A stretch of 11,484 bases of DNA from Aalborgiella sp031424795 (GTDB lineage Bacteria; Pseudomonadota; Gammaproteobacteria; Burkholderiales; Burkholderiaceae_C): the NCBI GenBank assembly GCA_031424795.1, contig JANPIC010000190.1, positions 1-11,484 on the forward strand, in the 5' to 3' direction. Below are positions 6,145 through 11,484 of the stretch, in pieces (positions within the stretch are counted from its first letter, which is position 1; every line of letters begins with the position of its first letter). Made by a program: the position numbers and the translations under genes. The notes under the pieces are model-generated. The model was not told where the DNA came from, ran no database searches, and worked only from the letters and a program-made list of their open reading frames with translations.

Positions 6145-7065
6145 ATGAAAAACAATTTACTTTGGCTTAGAAAACTATTTGTTGCCATCACTGTCTATGT
6201 CGTTTTAAGCCCAGCCAGCCTGAGCTACGGCGCAGACAAAGTAGCCGTCATGACCAGCTTCAGCATTTTGGGTGATTTGGTACAAGCTGTGGGTGGCGAA
6301 CGTGTCAGTGTCACCACCTTAGTAGGCCCAGATCAAGACGCACATATTTTCGAGCCCAAGCCGCAGGATGCGAAAAATCTGCTTCAAGCCAAATTATTGG
6401 TGATCAACGGCTTAGGATTTGAACCTTGGGCACAAAAATTAGTCAAATCTACGGCTTACAAAGGTGCCGTATTGACTGCGACGCAAGCGCTCAAAACGCT
6501 TAACATGCCTTCTGAAAAAGCGGGCGGCAAACCTGAAGTTGATCCACACGCTTGGCAAAACCCCAACAACGTGGTGATTTATATACAGAACATTACCGCG
6601 TCCCTTAGCAAGTTAGACCCTGCGGGCGCTGGCACATTTAAAACCAATAGCGAAGCATATATCGCAGAGTTAAACAAATTAGATGCATGGACAAAATCGC
6701 AGTTTGATGCGATACCGAAAAACAAACGCAAAGTCATCACCTCGCATGATGCTTTTGGTTATTTTGCAGCGCAATATCACATTACTTTTCTGGCGCCCCA
6801 AGGCATTTCAACAGATTCAGAACCTAGCGCACAGCAAGTTGGCAAGCTTATTCGTCAAATCAAAACTGAAAAAATCAAGGCCGTGTTTATAGAAAACATG
6901 AGTAATTCCAAGTTAGTTAAGCAGCTAGCCACCGACACAGGCGTCACCCTTGGTGAAGCTTTGTATGCGGATGCACTTTCAAACCCCGACAAACCTGGCG
7001 CAACTTACCTAAAAATGATGCGTCATAACGTTGGCCAACTTGCTGCTGGCATGCGAAAGAATTAA
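6145..7065 (+). CDS. znuA: Zinc ABC importer, periplasmic binding protein (ZnuA/AztC-like)
   Basis: A 306-residue cluster A-I solute-binding protein that would capture zinc in the periplasm and deliver it to the permease. It has a signal peptide (hydrophobic 11-28, cleavage near 30). The expected metal ligands are H67 (in DAHIFEP), H135 (DPHAWQNP), H201 (SHDAFGYF) and D276 (LYADAL). Histidine at the third position is typical of zinc rather than manganese binders, which have glutamate there. The long His-rich loop of classical ZnuA is missing: the segment between H67 and H135 has no histidine. This, together with the PQGISTDSEPSA segment, is closer to AztC-type proteins, though no aztD-like gene is present. 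AGGA lies 6 bases before the ATG. The gene appears more AT-rich than its neighbours by eye. Confidence 0.9.
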   Translation: MKNNLLWLRKLFVAITVYVVLSPASLSYGADKVAVMTSFSILGDLVQAVGGERVSVTTLVGPDQDAHIFEPKPQDAKNLLQAKLLVINGLGFEPWAQKLVKSTAYKGAVLTATQALKTLNMPSEKAGGKPEVDPHAWQNPNNVVIYIQNITASLSKLDPAGAGTFKTNSEAYIAELNKLDAWTKSQFDAIPKNKRKVITSHDAFGYFAAQYHITFLAPQGISTDSEPSAQQVGKLIRQIKTEKIKAVFIENMSNSKLVKQLATDTGVTLGEALYADALSNPDKPGATYLKMMRHNVGQLAAGMRKN

Positions 7066-7109
7066 CTAGCCTGTCCAGCGCCATAAGCAGACATGGGTAT
7101 CATGCTGCC

Positions 7110-7721
7110 ATGCGCGCCAAACTGATGGGTTATTTGCTGCTGGGCTTGATCCGTCTTTTGACGGGCTCGCAAGCGCGATGGTATGGTTGCCCGCCCAAGG
7201 CCGAACAGCGCATTTACTTTGCCAACCACCAAAGCAACGCCGATTTGGTGATGATTTGGGCCGCTTTGCCCGAAGAACTGCGCAGTGTGACCCGTGCTGC
7301 CGCCGCTAAAGATTACTGGACCAAAACACCATTTCGCAAGTGGATCACGACAGCCGTGTTCAACGTGGTTTATGTGGTGCGCGACCGCAGCGAAGCCGAA
7401 GACCCGTTGCTGCCCCTGATTCAAGCGCTGGCCAGTGGCGATTCCATCATCATCTTCCCCGAAGGCATGCGCGGCCAGGCGGAGGAGCCGTTGCCTTTCA
7501 AATCTGGCCTGTACAACTTGGCGCAAAAATTTCCAAATGTGGTGCTGATTCCGGCGTGGATCAACAACATCCAGCGGGTTATGCCCAAAGGCGAGTATGT
7601 GCCCGTGCCCGTGCTGTGCTCAGTCACTTTTGGTGCGCCGATGCAAATTGAAGAACATGAAGACCGCCGCGCATTTTTAGACCGCGCACGTTTGGCAGTG
7701 ATGCATTTACGCGATGTTTAA
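7110..7721 (+). CDS. 1-acyl-glycerol-3-phosphate acyltransferase-like protein (PlsC family)
   Basis: A 203-residue membrane-associated acyltransferase of the PlsC/LPLAT family, which transfers an acyl chain to lysophosphatidic acid or a similar acceptor. It has the catalytic HX4D motif as NHQSNAD (H40, D45), the acceptor-binding motif as FPEGMR (116-121; the usual threonine is methionine here) and a conserved proline in the block VVLIPAW (144-150). A hydrophobic N-terminus (about 6-18) likely anchors it. It is at the short end of the family. The ATG at 7110 has no strong ribosome site. It lies 44 bases after znuA, so read-through from the zinc promoter is possible, but its natural partner is the CdsA-like gene 26 bases downstream. 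The acceptor substrate is not predictable. Confidence 0.85.
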   Translation: MRAKLMGYLLLGLIRLLTGSQARWYGCPPKAEQRIYFANHQSNADLVMIWAALPEELRSVTRAAAAKDYWTKTPFRKWITTAVFNVVYVVRDRSEAEDPLLPLIQALASGDSIIIFPEGMRGQAEEPLPFKSGLYNLAQKFPNVVLIPAWINNIQRVMPKGEYVPVPVLCSVTFGAPMQIEEHEDRRAFLDRARLAVMHLRDV

Positions 7722-7747
7722 AAACTGCTGAATAAACAATCTAATTT

Positions 7748-8767
7748 ATGCAATTCGGCACCTACCAATCCCTCAAAAATTTGACGACAAATCAGCAGGT
7801 CGGAGCGCTGTTTATCATCGTCTTTGGCGTCTTGCTGCTCGCCAGCATAGGGGCGTTTTTGCTGTCGCTGCGCAGCTATGAAGACGAAGCCAAAGCGATG
7901 CGTCGTCACCATGATTTACGCAATTTTGAAGGCGTGCTCAGCACCAGCTGGATGATGGCGCTGGTGTTTTGGCTGGGTTGGATTTCAGGTGCCAGCGTCG
8001 CCATTGTTTTGTTTGGTTTTGTGTCGTTCTTTTGTTTGCGCGAATTTTTAACGCTCTCACCCACCAAACGCGGCGACCACCGCAGCTTGATTTTGGCTTT
8101 CTTCGTGATTTTGCCGCTGCAATACTGGCTGGTGGCGACAGAGCGGTTTGAGCTGTTTACCGTGTTTATCCCTGTTTACGTGTTTTTGTTGATTCCTGTG
8201 GTCAGTGCGCTGGCAAATGATGCAGAGCGCTTTTTAGAGCGCAACGCCAAGCTGCAATGGGGCATCATGGTGTGTATTTATGGGCTGAGCCATGTGCCCG
8301 CACTGCTGCTGTTGGACTTTTCCGAGTACAACAACAAAAACTCATTTTTGGTGTTTTTCTTGGTCATCGTCGTGCAGGTCAGCCAGCTGGTGCAGCACTT
8401 GGTGTCGCGCATTTGGCGGCGTACGCCGTTTGTGCCCAATATCAGCCAAAGCTTCAACTGGGGCAGCGCGCTCGTTGGCATTGCGGTGGGTAGCGCACTG
8501 GGCGGTGCGTTGGCGGGTATCACGCCGTTTGTACCTGGCCAAGCGTTTGTCATGGCGTTGGTAGCCTGTGTGGCGGGCACGATGGGGCATTTGGTGATGA
8601 AGGCGCTGAAGCGTGACCGTGGTATTCCCATTTGGCGCAGTGCGCGCGGCAACATGCGCGCTGGGGTGACGGGTGCAGGTGGCCTGTTAGACAGGGTTGA
8701 TGCGCTGTGCTTTGCTGCGCCTGTGTTTTTCCACTTTGTGCAGTGGTATTTTCACCTTTACAAATAG
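7748..8767 (+). CDS. Phosphatidate cytidylyltransferase-like protein (CdsA paralogue)
   Basis: A 339-residue polytopic membrane protein with about eight hydrophobic segments. Its C-terminus carries KALKRD (285-290) and GGLLDRVDALCFAAPVFF (311-328), which match the CdsA signature (KRD ... GGxxDRxD). CdsA makes CDP-diacylglycerol from phosphatidic acid and CTP. This version is divergent: the KD pair after KRD and the histidine of HGG are missing (AGG instead), and the SDxxQY-type and KTxEG-type blocks read SQLVQH and SFNWGS. Placement after a PlsC-like gene recalls the YnbB/YnbC-type accessory phospholipid clusters. It may be a specialised or altered cytidylyltransferase rather than the housekeeping enzyme. 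It ends 5 bases from the convergent kinase gene. Confidence 0.8.
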   Translation: MQFGTYQSLKNLTTNQQVGALFIIVFGVLLLASIGAFLLSLRSYEDEAKAMRRHHDLRNFEGVLSTSWMMALVFWLGWISGASVAIVLFGFVSFFCLREFLTLSPTKRGDHRSLILAFFVILPLQYWLVATERFELFTVFIPVYVFLLIPVVSALANDAERFLERNAKLQWGIMVCIYGLSHVPALLLLDFSEYNNKNSFLVFFLVIVVQVSQLVQHLVSRIWRRTPFVPNISQSFNWGSALVGIAVGSALGGALAGITPFVPGQAFVMALVACVAGTMGHLVMKALKRDRGIPIWRSARGNMRAGVTGAGGLLDRVDALCFAAPVFFHFVQWYFHLYK

Positions 8768-8772
8768 GCACT

Positions 8773-9462
8773 TCATTCCACGAAGTAATCCGCTCGCTCT
8801 CGGCTTTGCAGCACGATGTCCGCGTTCAAGCTGTCATTGATGGCCAGTCTGTCCAGCGCCTGCTCTCGGCTGAAACCCCATGAAGCCATGTGGCGCTTGA
8901 CCAGCCGCTCCATCGCCACATCCATGCTGGTGTCCAAATACCAGCATTCGTCCAACAAACCCGTCAAATTCCAGCCATGCTCGCGGTGCAGCAGGTACAA
9001 ACCTTCGACGATGATGAGTTTGGCGTCTGGGCTGATGCTGATCGCATCTGCCACCGGGTCACCCACGCCGTGTTGAAAATCTGGCCAAGTGGTTGATTCA
9101 TCAGGATTTTTGCGCAATTTCCGCAATTTATCCGCCAAGCCCGCAGGGTCAAACGTCCACGGCGAACCGCGTCGGGTTAGCGCTGCAGCGGGATCCGCAA
9201 ACTGCGCCAAAGCTGCTTTGCTGAGGTGAAAGCCATCCATGCTGAGCGCGACTGCAGTTTTGGCATTCGTGTGCTCATTCACCGCGTCCACAAACTTGGC
9301 GGCCAGCGTGCTTTTACCCGAACCCGGCAACCCGACCAAGCCGATAACAAGGCGTTTAGAGGCATCAGCCTCCTTCATCCGATTTAGAAGCTGCAACAAT
9401 CGACCTACCGGATCGTTCAAAATAAGCTGCTGATTCATTGTTTTCATCATTCTCGTCATCAT
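8773..9462 (-). CDS. P-loop kinase of the uridine kinase / phosphoribulokinase / FrcK-like group
   Basis: A 229-residue soluble kinase. Walker A is GLPGSGKS (44-51), followed by MDGFHL (75-80), the RRGSPWTFDP segment (97-106), and VEGLYLL (152-158), which serves as the Walker B-like strand. It ends with a segment containing R221 and R223. This pattern fits the nucleoside/pantothenate/phosphoribulokinase-like family that includes E. coli YggC and rhizobial FrcK; the substrate is a small hydroxylated metabolite that cannot be named from the sequence. The start is ambiguous: in-frame ATGs lie at 9462, 9459, 9450, 9447 and 9438. GCAGGA directly abuts the first, so 9459 (3 bases) or 9450 (12 bases) may be used. 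It converges with the CdsA-like gene and diverges from the hypothetical gene at 9483. Confidence 0.82.
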   Translation of the reverse strand: MMTRMMKTMNQQLILNDPVGRLLQLLNRMKEADASKRLVIGLVGLPGSGKSTLAAKFVDAVNEHTNAKTAVALSMDGFHLSKAALAQFADPAAALTRRGSPWTFDPAGLADKLRKLRKNPDESTTWPDFQHGVGDPVADAISISPDAKLIIVEGLYLLHREHGWNLTGLLDECWYLDTSMDVAMERLVKRHMASWGFSREQALDRLAINDSLNADIVLQSRERADYFVE

Positions 9463-9482
9463 TCCTGCAATTATTTAAAAAC

Positions 9483-10256
9483 ATGTCTGCCAAGCAAACG
9501 ATTCAAACCGCCGTTGAAAAAGTAAGCCAACTACGCCAATTGGCTGCGGATACCCCCGGCTTGGCGCAAGCCGTGAGCGAGATCAAAGCCTTTCAAGCCC
9601 GACGCTTCAACGGCACCTATTTTGACCTGCTGCACACCCCACAGTACCAGCCAGCCACGCAATTTTTCTTGGAAGAACTGTACAGCGAAAAAGACTATTC
9701 CCAGCGCGACGCCCAATTTTCCCGCATCGCGGGCACACTAGAGCGCATGTTCCCCAGGCAAGTCGTGCAAACTGCCGTGTCATTGGCGCAATTGCACAGT
9801 TTGACGGAAGATTTGGACTTGGCGATGGCGCAAAGCTGGCTCAATTCAAGTGCAAATACGACAAAAACTGCTGCCGATATAGACCACTACATCAAGGCTT
9901 GGCATACGGTTGGCAGACGCAGCGACCGCGATGCGCAACTCTCAGGTGCACTGCGCGTCGGTCAAGAGCTCGTCACCTTGACCCGCACCCCAGGTTTGCG
10001 CATGGCGCTCAAAATGATGCGCAAACCCGCTACCTTGGCAGGCATGGCGGCATTGCAGCGGTTCTTAGAATCTGGTTTTGACACCTTTGCGGCGATGACC
10101 CCGAAAAAACCCAGTAAAAATGGTGAGCCCGAAGGCCCCGCCTTTTTCCTCGAAACCGTTAAAAAGCGGGAAGCTGCGCTGATAGACCAGCTGTTTGATG
10201 CGCCGGTGCAGACCAGCAAGGCGGAAATTGAACGGGTATTGTTAAAAACGGCCTAA
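9483..10256 (+). CDS. Conserved hypothetical protein
   Basis: A 257-residue, probably soluble protein with no signal peptide or membrane helix. It looks largely helical. A segment near residues 55-85 (QFFLEELYSEKDYSQRDAQF) followed by LERMFPRQVV is one I have seen in hypothetical proteins of Burkholderiales, but I cannot assign a function. The C-terminal part has a basic linker (TPKKPSKNG) followed by an amphipathic stretch. I chose the ATG at 9483. The frame is open upstream to a TTG at 9438, but that would overlap the divergent kinase gene. No clear ribosome site is visible. Only 20 bases separate it from the longest kinase start. Confidence 0.75.
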   Translation: MSAKQTIQTAVEKVSQLRQLAADTPGLAQAVSEIKAFQARRFNGTYFDLLHTPQYQPATQFFLEELYSEKDYSQRDAQFSRIAGTLERMFPRQVVQTAVSLAQLHSLTEDLDLAMAQSWLNSSANTTKTAADIDHYIKAWHTVGRRSDRDAQLSGALRVGQELVTLTRTPGLRMALKMMRKPATLAGMAALQRFLESGFDTFAAMTPKKPSKNGEPEGPAFFLETVKKREAALIDQLFDAPVQTSKAEIERVLLKTA

Positions 10257-10277
10257 ATACCGTAAAAACATACAGCT

Positions 10278-10325
10278 AGCCGGCGTATTTATTGACTAAG
10301 GCACTATTTTATTCATAGCGTAATG
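10278..10325 (-). repeat. Dispersed repeat, copy 2
   Basis: The inverted counterpart of 2901-2948, with 37 of 48 positions equal; the 17-base identical core is at 10278-10294 on the plus strand (AGCCGGCGTATTTATTG). It fills most of the gap between two convergent genes and runs into the last codons (RYE-stop) of the MacB-type permease gene. The GCTAT/ATAGC inverted repeat is kept except for one end base. Confidence 0.6.
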
Positions 10326-11484
10326 CCTGAATCGGCAACAACTTAGACGCTTTTCTTGCCGGATAAAAGCCAAAAAATATCCCCACAAACGCAGAAAACC
10401 CCGTCGCCAAGAAAATCGACGCCAGCGTCATGCTGACTTGCCAACCCGCGAACTGCCCCACCGCCCAGGTGGCTACGCCACCCAGCAGCACACCGATGGC
10501 ACCGCCTATCAAACTGAGCGTGACCGCTTCGATCAAAAACTGGGTCAAGATGTCTTTGCCGCGCGCGCCAACGGCCATGCGCAGACCGATTTCACGGGTG
10601 CGCTCGGTCACGCTGACGAGCATGATGTTCATGATGCCGATGCCGCCGATGACCAAGCTGATGCCTGCCACAGCGGCTAAAAGCATGGTCATCACCTTGC
10701 TGGATTCTTCTTGGGCTTGTAAGATTTCGGTCAAATTGCGGATGGTGAAAGGCTCGTCGCCGCCGGGTTGCACTTTCATGCGCTGGCGCAGCAAATCCTT
10801 GATGTTTTCCTCCGCCAGCTTCATGCTTTGGCCCTCTTTGACCTTGACGCTGATGACGCCAATGCGTTTGAGCTTGCCGGCGTTGCCGCCCTGAATGCGG
10901 TTGCGGTAGGAGGACAGCGGCACGATGACGATATCGTCCTGGTCCTGGCCCAAGGAGTTCTGCCCTTTTTTACCCAACACACCAATGATGGTGACGGGTA
11001 CTTTTTTGACGCGTATGACCTGGTCCAACGGGTCGGCGTCGCCAAATAGCTGTGCCGCCACGGTTTGGCCGATCAAGGCAACTTTGGCCGAGCCTTGTAT
11101 TTCGGCGGCTTCAAAGCTGCGGCCACTGGTCAGAGGCCACTCACGTGCTTCCAGATAATCGTTGGTGCCGCCCATGATGGTGGTGCTCCAGTTGGTGTTG
11201 CCCGCAATCACCTGCGCGCCGGTGCGCATGGAGGGTGCGGCAACTTGTACTTCAGGCACATCACGGGCGATGGCGTTGGCATCATCTTCCGACAAGCCCT
11301 GCCCCGTCGAAGCACCCAAACGAACGCCACCTTGCGTTAAACCGCCTGGCATCACCAACATGATGTTAGAACCCAAACCCTTCATTTGCTCTTGCACACG
11401 GTCGGTCGCGCCTCTGCCCACCGCAATCATGGTGATGACAGCGGCCACGCCGATGATGATGCCCAGCATGGTCAAAATGCTGCG
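10309..11484 (-). CDS. MacB-type ABC transporter permease, 5' end cut by window edge
   Basis: 391 residues are visible and the frame runs off the right edge. The first visible residues, RSILTMLGIIIGVAAVI, form the start of the first membrane segment. A periplasmic MacB_PCD-type domain of about 220 residues follows, then three membrane segments with the FtsX-domain motif TERTREIGLRMAVGARG between the second and third. It ends LRYE, the usual end of MacB-like permeases. If it is a stand-alone permease only about 20 residues are missing; if it is a full MacB, an ATPase domain of about 250 residues precedes it outside the window. Such proteins work with a membrane-fusion protein in efflux or secretion. 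It is distinct from the Zur-linked permease at 1692-2903. Confidence 0.9.
   Translation of the reverse strand, partial: RSILTMLGIIIGVAAVITMIAVGRGATDRVQEQMKGLGSNIMLVMPGGLTQGGVRLGASTGQGLSEDDANAIARDVPEVQVAAPSMRTGAQVIAGNTNWSTTIMGGTNDYLEAREWPLTSGRSFEAAEIQGSAKVALIGQTVAAQLFGDADPLDQVIRVKKVPVTIIGVLGKKGQNSLGQDQDDIVIVPLSSYRNRIQGGNAGKLKRIGVISVKVKEGQSMKLAEENIKDLLRQRMKVQPGGDEPFTIRNLTEILQAQEESSKVMTMLLAAVAGISLVIGGIGIMNIMLVSVTERTREIGLRMAVGARGKDILTQFLIEAVTLSLIGGAIGVLLGGVATWAVGQFAGWQVSMTLASIFLATGFSAFVGIFFGFYPARKASKLLPIQALRYE

Noticed and set aside
10255..10290. Possible bidirectional terminator: AAATACCG paired with CGGCGTATTT between convergent genes
   Set aside because: The stem is AT-rich, needs a bulge, and overlaps the dispersed repeat; no T-run follows at the proper place.
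1..11484. CRISPR array, tRNA, rRNA, insertion sequence or prophage
   Set aside because: No regularly spaced direct repeats, cloverleaf, transposase frame or phage-like gene was seen on either strand.

Overview
The window looks like a chromosomal segment from a betaproteobacterium of the order Burkholderiales, probably Comamonadaceae-like. I judge this from the UppP, PlsC-like and CdsA-like protein sequences, the conserved hypothetical protein near the right end, and a short dispersed repeat that resembles repeats I remember from that family. Base composition is moderate, with no prophage, insertion sequence, rRNA, tRNA or CRISPR. The genes are tightly packed, and both ends of the window cut a gene.

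Layout from left to right. uppP (minus strand, last few codons off the edge) is a cell-wall lipid-carrier phosphatase. Next is a minus-strand run that reads, in its own direction, zur (Fur family) > LolD/MacB-like ATPase > FtsX-like permease > small secreted four-cysteine protein > secreted DUF3299 protein (4157 down to 881). The zur and ATPase genes overlap by 4 bases, and the two small secreted genes overlap by 11. Opposite it, from a shared control region at about 4158-4295, runs a plus-strand operon: a previously uncalled 53-residue membrane protein > znuC-like ATPase > znuB-like permease > znuA-like binding protein (4296-7065). Then come a PlsC-like acyltransferase and a divergent CdsA-like protein (7110-8767, plus), a convergent P-loop kinase (8773-9462, minus), a conserved hypothetical protein diverging from the kinase (9483-10256, plus), and a MacB-type permease cut by the right edge (10309-11484, minus).

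The centre is a zinc-homeostasis locus. Zur probably binds two near-identical palindromes, 26 bp apart, that lie in the spacer and at the start site of a good sigma-70-type promoter facing the znu genes. When zinc is scarce, ZnuABC import would be released from repression. The five genes on the other side resemble, in part, the zinc-responsive Zrg / PA4063-PA4066 type of FtsX-type ABC system. The histidine-rich DUF2796 protein is not seen here; a 61-residue (mature) Cys/His protein stands next to the DUF3299 gene instead. This is the part of the window most likely to hold something undescribed.

Two copies of a roughly 48-bp repeat (2901-2948 and 10278-10325, inverted relative to each other, 37 of 48 positions equal including 17 in a row) sit at gene ends. 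One of them forms the last codons of the Zur-linked ATPase and the start region of its permease gene.
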